A stretch of 64,000 nucleotides of DNA from Geosiphon pyriformis (Eukaryota > Glomeromycota > Glomeromycetes > Archaeosporales > Geosiphonaceae), in NCBI GenBank assembly GCA_016748015.1, contig JAAOMT010000128.1, positions 1,587,671 through 1,651,670 of the forward strand, read 5' to 3'. Below the pieces are notes generated by a model. It ran no database searches. It saw only the letters and a list, made by a program, of their open reading frames with translations, and was not told the origin of the DNA. Both the position numbers and the translations under genes were made by a program. Within the stretch, counting starts at the first letter, position 1, and the number at the start of each line of letters is the position of its first letter. This document shows, piece after piece, positions 49,380 to 61,779 of this stretch.

Positions 49380-50003
49380 TATTTTATGAAAACATTATAT
49401 TATTGCCTTCCTGTTGCAGTGTACAAATAACTCTATAATAGGTGTTACCTTGGTGTGATTTGGTTGTTTTGTGGTGATGTTGAGATTTTGAACCACGTTT
49501 TTTCTTGCTCTTTTGATATTGCTGGTTGTTTTTGGCTGGTAGAAAATCATGCATCTGTTTAAGAGACACAATTGGGTTTATCTTGCTATTTCTCTTGTGT
49601 TTTGCAGTTGTTGTTTACTTGTGTTTCTGATGTTGTTGTTGGTACAGCTTTGTGTAAAGGCTTTGTTTTTAATAAGTGGTATTAAAAGTCTTTTTTTGTT
49701 TTCAAGAACCCTAAAGTTGTGACTCAGAACATTGTGTCCTTTGTGCACAAATTTTGTCTTGCATTTAGAGATAATATCTGGCTGGTGTGAATCAAATACC
49801 AAGCTGTTATGAAAAAAAGTGGTCTGATCTTGCGTGATAGTTCCATATCTGTTTCAATTTCTGATCTTTCTGTGGTGCTCTCAGCTGGAGTGGTTAGGTT
49901 ATTGAGTATTGTTGATGCATTTAGTGTTAGTTTCAGATTTCGTAAGTCTTGTTTGTTTTTTCTGAATACTGGGGACATGTTATCTGTTTATATAGGTGTC
50001 TAA
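49380..50003 (+). pseudogene. LINE copy C C-terminal zinc motif and ORF2 end
   Basis: LFCGDVEILNHVFSCSFD gives a C-H-C type zinc motif near 49,470-49,520 (preceded by a Cys codon lost to frame changes). VCSFVHKFCLAFRDNIWLV and the closing SVVLSAGVVRLLSIVDAFSVSFRFRKSCLFF and SVYIGV stop at 50,002 match the end of copy B. Multiple stops are present. Confidence 0.75.
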
Positions 50004-50229
50004 TGTTGTCTTGATTGGCTTGAGTGGCTGGTTATATGTAGCAAATACATGACTTGCATCTAGTTTAAATTATTAATGTAATGTATAGTACTAGGTCATA
50101 TTTAGACTTCACTCATTAAATGTTAAAAAAAAATAATAATAATAATATTTTGCTAACTTATATATATTATTACTTATATAAAAAAAATATAAAAAAATAA
50201 TAATAGTATAAATAGTCAATAACAAAGTA

Positions 50230-51450
50230 GATTATTAAATCATATAATATTAAAAATTTCAGAAATTTTAATATAAATTTTAGAAATTTTAAGAATTATA
50301 GAAATACTAACAGAAATATTAGAAATTTTAAAAATATCAAAAATTTTAATAATAACTTAAAAAAATTATAGAAATTTTAAAAATCTTATATTATAAAGAT
50401 ATATATATATATAATAAAAATAATAAAAACCAAAAAAGTATTAAAAAAAAACAAACCAGCTTATTTAAAATCAGTTTAATTATTTTTATTTCAAATAAAA
50501 TTACAAATTAAATAAACTATCTATTAAATTTATATTACTTATTTATAAATAAATTCAAAACTATTTTATTAAAACTTATATTATTATGAGTTGGAGTAAC
50601 AAGCTAATAAATAGCAAAAAAAAACAAAATTGTAAAATAATAAAAATAATCAAAGAAAAAATTACAATAAGAGAGCAAATTAAATGAGTAAAGATTCAAT
50701 GTGTATAATTAGTCTTATAAAAATCACAGTTACAAATCTTTTTTAAAAATCTGAAAATAGAAGAATAGTTTATAATTGTTAACAAAATAACACTAATGTT
50801 ATTATTTTATGCTTCAACTTGGCAATTTTTAGAATCAATAACAGATATTATTATGTTTTTTAATTATTTTTTTATTCAATAAATTACAAAAGCAAGCAAT
50901 TACTTCTTAAGCTAATTCTAATAATACAAATCAAAAAGAGAAAAAAAATAAGGTATGTGAATGCTAACAAGTAATCTTTTATTCTAAGATATTCAAATAC
51001 TTAAAAGTAAAGAAAAGAAAATAACCAATATAAGAAGAAGTAATTGATAGTGGGTTTTATTTTGTTACTTTGATCATGTTTTTCTACAGCTAAGAGACTC
51101 ATCACTTATATAGCTATTGAAAGTGGTCAATGATTAGGTCAATAACTAAGTCAATAATCAGGTTAATAATTAGATCAATAATCAGATCATTGATCAAATT
51201 AATAATTAGGTTAATAATCAAGTCAACAGTCAGGTTATTGATTAGATCAATGATTATTATTTAAAAATAGGATGGCTAATTATATGATATTAATGGCTAA
51301 TATATGTGATAACTAATAAAAAATATGGGTTTTAACCATAACAATATTATTATTATATTAATACTAATAGCATTTATTATAATTACTTAACAATATTAAA
51401 ACAATAGCTTTTAATTATAGCTATTAATGAAATACTAATTATTACTTTAT
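50230..51450 (+). repeat. LTR-like region upstream of gypsy copy D
   Basis: The stretch 50,240-50,420 (TTTCAGAAATTTTAA units) and the stretch near 51,405-51,445 (TAGCTTTTAATTATAGCTATTAAT) both match, reverse complemented, the LTR-like repeat at 21,683-22,160. It precedes the gag-like remnant, as a 5' LTR should. Termini and target duplication could not be seen because of decay. Confidence 0.5.
51129..51260. repeat. 12-base minisatellite, about 11 units
   Basis: Eleven consecutive 12-base units of consensus AATAATCAGGTC, for example AATGATTAGGTC, AATAACTAAGTC, AATAATCAGGTT and AATAATTAGATC. Each unit keeps the period exactly while varying mainly by C/T and G/A transitions. It lies within the LTR-like region. 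Confidence 0.85.
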
Positions 51451-51479
51451 TATTTTATTATTGTAATTATTTTGAGTTA

Positions 51480-54130
51480 TTAACTAATTATAAAAAAAGT
51501 GTTAAAATTATAACGTCAAAGATTGTTTAATAAAAAACACCAGAAAAAAGTATAAACATGATTAAAAATTAAAATTACTTATTAAAAAAATGTAAACATT
51601 AAAATAAACTAATTACTAAATTAAAAAAATTTCAAATTTATTATTAACTATTAACTATTAAATATCTGTTTATTATACAAAAAATTTTAATTCAAAATTC
51701 TCAAAAACTTTCAAAGTATATTAAATCTAATCTAAGTATTAAGTTATAAACATATTAAAACCTATTTAAAAAATTTATTCATAATATTTGGTGTTTTTTG
51801 TAAAGTATAATTTACAAAAAACAAAGTACCAATTAAATAACAATTAGTAAAAATAATAGAATTAAGTTTTATAAAAAATAATTATCTGAAATTTGTAAAA
51901 TTATTATATAAACATTTTCAAAAAAATTTAAAATTAAATTCTTATTATTATTTAGTTAAATTTATATTGAATTTCTATATTAACAAAAGATTTTAATAAA
52001 ATATAAGAGAAACAATCAACATAAAAATTACAAAAGCTAATTTTACAAGATTATTAGAAAACACTTTAATTATTATTAATTATATAACTTTGTAACTATT
52101 TTGGCAATCTATAAATATATTAAAAAAAATTTCCATTTATTACAAGAAATTTACAATTTAGTCTAACTATATAAACACTAATTATAATATCTAAAAAAAT
52201 AGTTTTACTATTATAAAAAAAAATCTAAATTGATTTATCAATAGAATTATTATATTATTATATACTTAGCAATACTATTTAGATTTTATTAAAAACTGTA
52301 TCTATATCTATATCAAAACTAAAACTTATTTTTCAAAATTATTCTAAAAATAATTATTTATTAGAAAAATACAAAGAATTTTTGAAAAATTTTAATTACA
52401 ATTAGCTATATTTATTTTATTATAATTATTATTACCAAAACCCAATTTTTACTATAATTATTATTAAAAAAAGACGAAATTAGAGAAAAAAAATTAAAAA
52501 ACAAAAAAAAACATAATTTTAAATTTGATTGTATTTTAAACTTTAGTAATTTAAACTTTAAAAATTAATTAAATTTTAATAAATCCAATTATACAAGAAA
52601 ATTTATTATTAGTACTACCAGTTTATTTAATATATTTACTCTAATTGCCAAGTTAAAAAAATTTACTAACAAAAAAAATAATATTTAAGTATGATTAAAC
52701 AATATCAAAAAAGCTATTGTTATTAATAATTGAAATATTATTAGTCTTGTAAGCAATTTTATGTTTTTTTTAAAATATAATTAAATCTTAATATTAAAGT
52801 CTTATTATGAAACTAATATTATTTAATAATTATAAAATTGTGTTTTTACAGAATTTTAGCAATTACAATAGTATTATCTGATTATAGTAATAGCAATTAA
52901 AAAATCAATATTAAAACTTTGATCCAAAAATCCAAATCCTAAACTATAAATTTAAAATTTAATAAAAACAATATTTATTATTAAAATATTATATATTAAT
53001 ATTTCAACAATAACTACAATTATAACTAATATATATATTTTATTTTTAGTTATAATCTATTATTGCTTATTAACTCTTAAATTGGAAATTAGTATTACAA
53101 TCATAACACCAAATTCTATTTTCAGCTCAAATTCAAAACTCAAAACCAAAAATTATTTAACAAAACTAAAAATTAGCAATAATAACATATTAATTAATTT
53201 CTAATATTGTCAATTCACAAGTTAAAATTTAAATCCAAAATTTAAAAAATATTCAACTATCTTTTTTGAATTTCCAGAACTATTTAAGTTTTTTTGCTAT
53301 AATTAAAACAATTATGTTAACTAATAATTTCCAAAATCACAACATAATTTTATTTATAGCTATTATTAAAAACAACATACTTACTGTTATCTTTTTATTT
53401 AAATTGAAAAAAAAGCTGTTATTTAATAAAGCAGCCCTAAACTCAATATAATTTATTATTATCATATATATAGATATTAAAGTTAATAATCAATCTATTA
53501 AGTTTATTTTTATTAGTAGTTTAATAAATAATATTATTATATAATAATTTATAAATCAATTAGATTATTAAGTTAATTAAACTATCAATATATGTATTAT
53601 TACAACTAATAAAATTACAAAAATCTCAATTGGCAAAATTGATAACTTTTTATTTAAAATCAATAATATTATAATATTAATCAAGATTCTTATTATGAAA
53701 GCTACATAATATTAAGTTCTTATTATTAATAATTAGTTGTCTAAAACCAATACAATATTTAACTAAAACACTTAAAAACTTTAATTAAGCTATTAAAAAC
53801 ACTATATAAAAATATCAACAACATATAAATATTTCAAAACAACTAATAAAACATTACTTATTGAGTTAAAAAAAGAAGAAAAAAAGCTTATCTTAAAAAT
53901 ATACCAAGTTTTCTAAACTAATAACTTAAAAAAAAAAGCAAAGAAATTATAAGTTACTATATTTACTTATATATTAATTTACTAAAAAAAACAATACAAC
54001 TATATTACAAAAACCATATAGCAGTCATAAAAACTCACACTATTATAAACTAAAACTAATTTATATTAACTATAAGAAAAATTTTTTATTAATAAGTACT
54101 GTTATAAGTTAATTTAATAAGATATAATTA
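51480..54130 (+). mobile_element. Decayed gypsy-type retrotransposon, copy D (gag-protease part)
   Basis: A heavily decayed copy of the same family as copy E. The shared 5' non-coding string TGTTTATTATACAAAAAA occurs at about 51,670 and again at 56,038. The only open piece, 53,266-53,451, reads IIKNNILTVIFLFKLKKKLLFNKAALN, colinear with 58,400-58,490 of copy E. The protease region follows (DIKVNNQSIKFIF, then KISIGKIDNFLFKINN at 53,620-53,670), with the active-site Asp gone. LLIEFEEEEK-type text at about 53,850 is the last recognisable block; no RT or integrase follows, so the copy is truncated or interrupted. Confidence 0.72.
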
Positions 54131-54484
54131 TAATATTTGGCACTTGTAATTTAAATGCTAAAAACAATATAAAGATCAAATAAATTGGTTTTGATTATAT
54201 TGTAAATTATTAATATCTAAAAAATTTTTTGTTTAAAGTTCTATCTATTAAGTTTTTTTGTTATAAAATACAGAAACATTGTTTTTTTAATTAGATTACT
54301 ATAGTTGTATTTTTTTTGAATTAATAAGTATAAGTATTAGAATCTAGTATTGTTTTTTTGATTTTTTGATAAGCTAATAAGATAAAATTAATATTTAAAT
54401 CTAAAAAAAGCTTTTTTTTTATCAGATTATCATAAAATCTATTTTCAAATAATTAATTTTTAATGTTATTATTTCATAAAAAAA

Positions 54485-54980
54485 AATTAGTATTTTATTA
54501 ATTATTATAATTAAAAATAATTGGTTTAAATTATTAAAATTTTGAAACTATTTATGCTAATAGTATCTAGTCTAAAACAAAAATAAAAAAACAATTAATT
54601 TAATTTTGGCAATTAGAATATTGGAATTAGATACTTGTAAATTGAATAATAAGATTTTATTAAATTGATTAAAGAATATATAAAATAAAAATAAAAATAA
54701 GATATTAGAAAGAAATTGATTCTTGTTTATTTTATTTTTTTTCTATTTACTAAAACTATTCTTTTTATACATATTTTTTAATTTTATAGAATTGCTTTTA
54801 ATTGCTTATTATTGTTGGTTATTGCTTATTATTTTAGTTATTGCTTTATTTTTTTCCATTATAATTAGTTATTTTATGTTATTATTAGTTATTTTGTGCT
54901 ATTTTAAATTATTTTGCATTATTTTAAGTTAATTTGTATTATTTTGTTTTATTTTATGCTATTATATTTTTTTTATATTA
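54485..54980 (-). repeat. LTR-like repeat, reverse orientation, between copies D and E
   Basis: Starts TTAGTATTTTATTAATTATTATAATTAAAA, as at 21,683, and contains a run of TTATTTTGTATT-type units (54,800-54,960) like 21,960-22,080. It is probably a solo LTR of the gypsy family inserted in the opposite direction. Limits are approximate. Confidence 0.45.
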
Positions 54981-54989
54981 TTATATAAT

Positions 54990-55835
54990 AATTATATTCT
55001 TTTAATAATTTCAGATTGGTTTTTTTTATTTAGATAATATTATTTTTCTCTTTTAAAATTGAGTTCCTGTAAAATTATCTGTATTTTTAAAAATTGTTCT
55101 TTTAGTAAAATATTCAATTTTTATGTTAAATATTGTTTTTTGTAAGTTTTTAAACTAAAAATTTGTTATTTATCCAATATTATTAACTGTAATAATCTTT
55201 AATAAATTGTTTAATTATATAATTAAATAGTATTTAAATGTTAAGTATAATTAATATGTTGTCTTATAGTATAGTATTAAATTGTTTTTTCCAACAAATT
55301 TTTTTACTTGTTTAAAAGCTTTTCTGTAAAATATTTATTTGTTGTTATCTATGTATAATGTTTATAGATTTAGTCTTTTGTCAATATTACTTATAGAAAA
55401 AAATACATAAAAAAAATAAAAAAACAGATCATAAAATAGACCAATAAGAAAATAATATTTAATAAATAAACACATTTTTAGAAAGTAGTATAAAAAAAAG
55501 TAAAAATGTGTAAGATTTTGTATAATATAAATTATATATATAGTAAAAGTATTAAAAGCAAAAAAAACAGAACAGAAGCTAAAAACAAGTAATTATCTAA
55601 TACTTTTCTCTTCAAAAGATAGTTTTCCTATAATTTAAAATAGAATTATATTTATATTAATAAAATATTCAATTATTATCCAATCTATGTTATTATTACT
55701 TGATTAAAAATTTTCATTACTTTCTTATTATTAACAATTTATGTTGATAATATCCAATACTTAACCACATTAAACCAATAATTTTTGATTATAGCTATTA
55801 ATAAAATATTAATTCTTTACTTTTTTTCTTATTTT
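54990..55835 (+). repeat. Probable 5' LTR of gypsy copy E
   Basis: It ends with AATTTTTGATTATAGCTATTAATAAAATATTAATTC at about 55,780-55,825, the same string that closes the LTR-like region before copy D (51,405-51,445), directly ahead of the gag leader. The left limit is inferred from the end of the reverse-oriented repeat. Confidence 0.4.
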
Positions 55836-57399
55836 TATTTTATTTTATTTTTTTTGTTGTTACTAATTAATTTAGAAATTAAGTATTAAGTAATTAATAT
55901 CAAAAATAGTCTGGTAAAAAATCTGTAAAACAAAAGTAGAAAACTTAAAGATAGCTTATCAGAAGGGCATAACTGTCAAATTAAATTGGCTACTATGCTA
56001 AAAACAGAAATTGGGAAGAAACTATTAATTAAATTTTTGTTTATTATACAAAAAACTTAATAAACTCTTTAGATTACAAAAATCTTTAAAAATTATTATT
56101 AGCAATAGCTATTAAGCACCAAGTTATAAGTTTGTTATTTGTTCCAACATTCCAAATAATCATCTATAATATTTGGTATTCTTTATGAGATATAATCTAA
56201 CAGAAAACCAATACTAGTAACAATTATCTGTAAAAGTGGCAAAATCAAAAATAGTAGTAACAAACTATTTAAGATTTACTAAATCTTTATTTTAACAATA
56301 TTAACAACAATTAAGATTAACCAACAACTATTTTCTAGTTAATCAGTTTTCAATTTTTACATTAATAAGAGAATTATATATTTTCTAGGAAAACAAGCAA
56401 ATTCTGAATTAGCAAAAGGAAATTTTTACAATAAATTACTTTAATACACTAGTTTACTACTAAATTACAATTTTGTTATAATTATTACTAAAATTAATTG
56501 TAAAATTAAAAAATATATTCAGCAAAAGTTTCCAATTATATTTACAAACAAAGACAAAACAAAATACAAACACCAGCAAACACATCTAAAACAATATAAC
56601 CACTTAATTAAAAAAAACTCAAAGTTGTTTTCTTAATACATTTATTATACTATTATATATTAAAAAGTACTATTAATATATTATCAGGATTCATATTATT
56701 ATCTACAGTAAAATCAACTGTTACAAGAGTTCTATTTTAAAACAATTAAAAGAAATCTAAACTATTAAAAACCTACAGTAATTATTTTAAAAGATTTAAA
56801 TTATAACTAACAATTTTATTAGAACTTTAATTATTGCCACTTCAACTTAATTTTAGATTTATTAGTAATTAAACAGAAACCAAATCAAAAGAAAAAAAAA
56901 CAATAATCAAAAAATTAATAATTAAAACCTAATTCCAAATAATTCAAAAGTCTAAATTCTGATTATTCAAACTCAGCAAAACCTAAAAAATTCAAATTTA
57001 CTTCTTATTATTTAATAAAACTTATCTTTAGTTATCCAAATTAATTCACTACTAGTTGCACTAATTGCTGTCTTTTTACAATTATAATAACAACTACTAG
57101 TATTAATGACATATATATCAATTGCCAAATTAGAAAACTTCATCAGTAAAAAACAATAACATTCAAGCCTAATTGAATAATATAGTAAAAGCTATTACAG
57201 TCAATAAATAAAACAATATCAAAGCCTTTTAAGCAATTTTTTACTTTTTGTAAAATACCACAAACTCATGATATTAAAGCCTAATAAACAAATCACAAGA
57301 TTTTAACACATTTAAGATTATATTATTACAATATTTTAACAATTACAACAGCATCAACTGTCTGTTAATTGGTTTTATTACTATTAAACAAGATGATAC

Positions 57400-57790
57400 T
57401 AAAGCAGTTACTACTTACTTGAAATGTTTTTACAGAAATCTGTGCCAAATTTAAGCAATTAATGCTAACTACTTTATAATATTACAAATTTTAAATTAAT
57501 TTATTCATAAATTATACAGCAGTTTGTTATAATAAGTATATCTACTATACCTAAATATATTTCAAGATGTAGTCATCTATGCCAAAAATTTCAAATTAGC
57601 TAAGCTTGAAGCTAATTATGTCCAAGCTGTAAATCTAGTAATAAATGAATTATTTGAATTAAATATCAAGTTGAAACAATTTGGCAAAACAATTAATCAG
57701 AAAATTGAGAAATACTTAATTAGCAATCAAACAATTTATCAATTTTTTCAATGTTGTGATCATCAAGAAGTCTTTAATTAATTTTAAAAT
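57400..57790 (+). pseudogene. Gypsy copy E gag C-terminal remnant
   Basis: Read through stops, the text includes AKLEANYVQAVNLVINELFELN, KLKQFGKTINQKIEKYLISNQTIYQ, which has the helical, Gln-rich look of the capsid end of fungal gypsy gag. A zinc knuckle is expected just after it. CHYCNK near 57,850 (ACCACTATTGTAATAAATAAAAACATTTAA) is its probable relic: C-x2-C followed by K-HLK. Confidence 0.55.
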
Positions 57791-58499
57791 TAGTTGTATT
57801 TATTATCATCAACTTCAGCAACTCAAAAATAATAGCAAAAACATGTATTTACCACTATTGTAATAAATAAAAACATTTAAAAATAAACTATAGGACAAAA
57901 TTAAATAATTAATAATTGAGAAATCAATATTAAAACCCTAATTACAGATTTTAAACTCCAAACTACACCAACAATTCATTATTAGAACCATACTAATATT
58001 AACTATAATATGTACTAATAATACAACAGCCAATATATATACCTTCAATCTATTAAACTCTAATACTGGTAATTATTAAGTCTTATAGTTACCAGTTATT
58101 TATTAATTTTAATAAATTCAAATACTATTTCAAATTCTAATTCAATTATCAACTAAAAACCAAAGGCTAAAAGTTATGTATACTTAACAAAATTGGAGAT
58201 TAACAATAGTTATGTACCAACTGCTATTTAGTTCTTCAAACCAGTCATTAAGATTATGTTAACAAAATTTAGAAAATGAATATGCTCAAAATCCGAATTT
58301 TAGAACTATTTAAGTCTTCTGGTAATCTTAGAAATCACAATATTCAATTTGCTAAAAACCAATAACTAATTACTTATTAACAACATTTTATCAGCAACTA
58401 TTATTAAAGACAAATTATTAGTTGCCATATTTTTCTTTAAGTTAAAAAACTTAATAGACATACTGCTATTTAGTAAAATCATTCTTAATACTAAACCAA

Positions 58500-58640
58500 T
58501 TACTGCTATATATACTAATATCAAAGTTAATGGTTATTTTATGAAACTCATTCTTAATAGTGGTTTAGCAGACAGTATTATTATTAGACAATTTATAAAC
58601 CAATTAAATCATTAAGTTGATCATATTGCCAATACCAGAA
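58500..58640 (+). pseudogene. Gypsy copy E aspartic protease remnant
   Basis: IYTNIKVNGYFMKLILNSGL then ADSIIIRQFINQL at about 58,508-58,605. The retropepsin active site (L-L-D-S/T-G) is present as LNSG: the catalytic Asp is Asn through a G to A change. The flap-side text TKISIGKIVNFLFEVNSIIM follows at 58,655-58,720. Confidence 0.75.
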
Positions 58641-59179
58641 TTATTACTGTTAATAGAGTAACAAAAATTTCTATTGGTAAAATTGTCAACTTTTTATTTG
58701 AAGTCAATAGTATTATCATGTCTATCAAAGTTTTAATAATAAAAGTTATATAATATCAAGCTTTTATTAGTAATAATTGGCTGTTTAAAACCAATGCTGT
58801 ATTTAACTGAAATACTCAAGAGTTCTAATTAACATTTGATGATTAGCATAATTAAGTATCTACTATTTGTAAATACTTTAAAGCTTTTTTAAGAAAGCAA
58901 TTATTAATTGAGTTGGAAGAAAAAAAAATTACTTAGGAAGTTTACCAAGTTTTATGGGCCAAAAAAAACACAATAAGTTATTACTAATACTTACTTGGAA
59001 TAAAAAAAAAAAGAAAAAAAGGAAAACAAATCTTAAACCACCAACTTTATAAAAAAACCAGCAAATAATTAGAGTATCTTATATTCAACATTAATATTAA
59101 AAAAACACTTATTCTATATTCTATTCAAGTAAATAAACTGTAAAAAAAAGCTTTCATCTATAAAAACTTGTATATTATC

Positions 59180-59800
59180 CAAAAAAAATATGAAACATAT
59201 ATCTGTTACTATTGTAAAACATATTACTAGGAACAATTTGGATAACTAAAAAGACAAAACAAATAAAACAATAAATTATGTCTCACTTGTAAAGAAACTC
59301 TACTTGATAAAAGAATATAGAATAACATTTCTAATTATAAAAGAATATGTAATACATTATATTAATACACAATTTTCACTAATAATTAGAAAAGCAAAAA
59401 AACATTTTTCAATACTATATAGAATAGAGCTTTTTTATGTTTAGATGGTTATCTACATGATAAAAATAAAATCTGGCAAATGGCAAGTGCTAAAATCAAA
59501 AATGTTTTACTTAATAAGATATTAGCAATCAAAAACAACCCACCAGAATCTATTAAAACCATTTTTATTTCAAATTCAAACATCTTTGTTAACATTATAA
59601 ATAATCCAAAACAATTCTATAAATATTATCAAAATCTAATATCTACTTAAAAAAAACAAGAGCAGTATTTAAAACAATTAAATATTAGACTCTGTAAACA
59701 TTGTTTAATTTCCAGTGATTTCAAATATTGTGACAATTGTGATTTTATTTACAATTTACTACTGCACATAATTTATTCAATCTCTAAAAAAAAAGAATTA
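59180..59800 (+). pseudogene. Gypsy copy E cysteine-rich spacer between protease and dUTPase-like domain
   Basis: The text contains CYYCKTYYW, CLTCKETLLDKRI (59,280), LDGYLHDKNKIWQMASAKIK, and then LNIRLCKHCLISSDFKYCDNCDFIYN at 59,680-59,755. The paired C-x2-C motifs suggest a zinc-binding module of unknown role. It is not a standard retroviral domain; I can only describe it. Confidence 0.6.
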
Positions 59801-60071
59801 ATTAACAGTTATGCTTTAGAATTAGAATTGAAACTTAATTTCAATTAAACTTTAACAATAACAACAGTAATAATTCTTTCACAATAACAATAACAATAAC
59901 AATAATTCAAATTTTAATAAAAACTTCAAATAATATATTATGCTTTTAGATCTTTTAATAGAACAAAAATTTAAATAATTTAATAATAATAACAAAAATA
60001 TCATATCAGAATACATATATGATACTAATATAAAGTTTAATCTCAAATATTTTGAAAAAACTGCCATCAAA

Positions 60072-60323
60072 TTGAAATCTTATTTGTATATTAGCATAAA
60101 TTTAAAATTAGCACTAAAAATTCTAGCAACAACAATAATACAATTAGCATCCAAATCTAGTTTAGTAAAAAAAAAGATTAATATTAAAGAAAAAATAATT
60201 AATACAGAATATATAAAAAATATTATTACAATACTACAAAATAAATCGAAAAAAGCATATATAATTAAACCAAATAAAAAAATAGCACAGGCAATATTTT
60301 TGCTTTTGGTAAAAATAACTTAA
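60072..60323 (+). pseudogene. dUTPase-like domain of gypsy copy E
   Basis: An open stretch of 83 codons, the longest in the right-hand AT block, with the motif order of trimeric dUTPases, enzymes that hydrolyse dUTP to dUMP. ISINLKLALKILATTIIQLA is followed by ASKSSLVKKKI (motif 2, canonical RSGLA-K), IINTEYIKNIITILQN (motif 3, canonical G-I/V-ID-x-G/DY-G), KAYIIKPNKKIAQAIFL (motif 4, K-IAQ). The motif 3 aspartate is Asn and glycines are lost, so it is inactive. It sits between protease and RT. A glycine-rich motif 5 was not found. The domain call rests on motif order, not on an alignment run. Confidence 0.72.
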
Positions 60324-61189
60324 TTAATATTAATAAAAATAAAATAAAAATTAGAAATAACAGCAAAAAAGATAAATAAATTTGGATTTATAAATAAAAT
60401 AAAGATACCAGTTAATATAATAGAAAAAAAACAATTGGTTAGAAAGAAATTATCTTCATTTATTAATCAATTTCTATTTTATTATATAACTAATATATAT
60501 TAACTATTAAATAAAAAATAAAAAATCAACCTCAAATTTTTGAATAGACTATATTATTTGTAAATCAAGAAAAATTGCCATTATTAATCTCTATATACTA
60601 GCCAAAAACCATAAAAACATTAAAATTTTAATATATAATACAACTGAAAACCCAATAGAAATATCAAGTAAAACTATTATTAAATACTTAAAAACTAAAA
60701 TTAAAGATTAATCACCAACAATCATTTCAAATTTTTCACAACTGTGTAGATATATGGACATTATATTACAAACTATTTACAAACAAAAAGAATATTATTT
60801 GCTGCAACCAAATAATTAGAGCAAATAAATTTAAGAAACTTAGATCTATTCCAATATATACAAATTAAGCTATTACTTAACAATTTTACTGATATTTTTG
60901 TAAATAAAAATAAATTTGACAGAACTAACATTATTTAACACTAGGTTAAAACTAGAATACAATTTTAATTAAACAAAAAGCATATTAAATACTACTTACT
61001 AACTATAAAATTATTTATTAAAAAATCAATCACATGTTAAACAATGGATTAATTCAACTATTAATAAGTTTATGATTATTATCAGTAGTATTTATCTAAA
61101 AAAAAATGGAAAGATTTGCTTTTATGTAATTATAAAAAACTTAACAGTATTACTTATAAAGACAGCTATTTAACTCCACAAATTCAAAA

Positions 61190-61560
61190 ATAGTTTTAAC
61201 ATTAAATTTAAATAGTGATTATTGACAAGTAGTCATAAATTCAGCCAACAAGAAAAAAACAGCATTCACTATCAAAAAAAAACTTTGAATTTGATGTTAT
61301 GCCTTTTGAATTAACCAATGCTCCAGTTACCTTTTGATAATTAATGAAAATTATTTATATTAAATTATTATAGAAATCAATAATAATCTACTTAAATAAC
61401 AAAAATGTGTTCTCCAAAATATTTAACAATTATTTTTACTATCTTTAGCAAGTATTTAAAAGATTAAAAAAAGCAAAATTAAAGTTAAATACTATTAAGT
61501 ATTTTTTTGAAAAAACTAAACTCAAGTTTTTAGAACATGTCATAAGTAAAAACAGCATTA
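61190..61560 (+). pseudogene. Gypsy copy E reverse transcriptase core
   Basis: DYWQVVINSANKKKTAFT (canonical GYWQ...KTAF) at about 61,216, then FDVMPFELTNAPVTF-type text at 61,290-61,340. IIYLNNKNVFSK at about 61,382-61,420 is the catalytic YLDD box with both aspartates changed to Asn. KLKFLEHVISKNSIKIDLNKIK closes the palm/thumb. The family assignment to Ty3/gypsy is clear; the enzyme is dead. Confidence 0.85.
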
Positions 61561-61779
61561 AAATAGATTTAAATAAAATTAAGATAGTTAAAAACTTTTT
61601 AATATTAACCAACTTAATATAACTAAAAACATTCTTGGAATTTATTGGATATTATTACTATTTTATTTAAAACTTCTCCAAATTGGCTTAATTATTATAT
61701 TAGTTTTAAGCAAAAAATATCAAGTATGAATAAATTAAAAAACAACAAAAAGCTTTTAATACATTAAGAAGAAAGTTCA

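Larger units (their letters stand above)
41585..50140 (+). mobile_element. LINE retrotransposon copy C, inactivated, carrying two solo LTRs
   Basis: A non-LTR retrotransposon with ORF1 (gag-like, zinc knuckle) and ORF2 (endonuclease, RT, RNase H, C-terminal zinc motif). It is the best-preserved copy of the family in the window but carries many stops and frameshifts. Two LTRs have inserted, at 42,018-42,825 in ORF1 and at 46,435-47,431 in the RT. Removing each with one copy of its target duplication gives uninterrupted homology to the rest of the family. ORF2 ends near 50,002. The 3' UTR to about 50,130 matches that of copy B, followed by an A-rich tail with AAT repeats. The 5' end is placed where AT debris stops and is uncertain by perhaps 100 bases. 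Confidence 0.88.

Noticed and set aside
51129-51260. CRISPR-like array
   Set aside because: The units are contiguous 12-mers with no spacers; this is a minisatellite in a eukaryotic LTR.
54150-54470. Possible endonuclease start of a second LINE family (text resembling CNLNAKNNIK)
   Set aside because: The resemblance covers too few residues in decayed AT-rich sequence to support a call.
54723-54932. Phe/Leu/Ile-rich frame that looks like a membrane protein
   Set aside because: It is a translation of the T-rich tandem units of an LTR-like repeat.
60072-60323. The dUTPase-like frame as a functional host gene
   Set aside because: It lacks key catalytic residues, has no introns or flanking gene signals, and lies in order between protease and RT of a retroelement.
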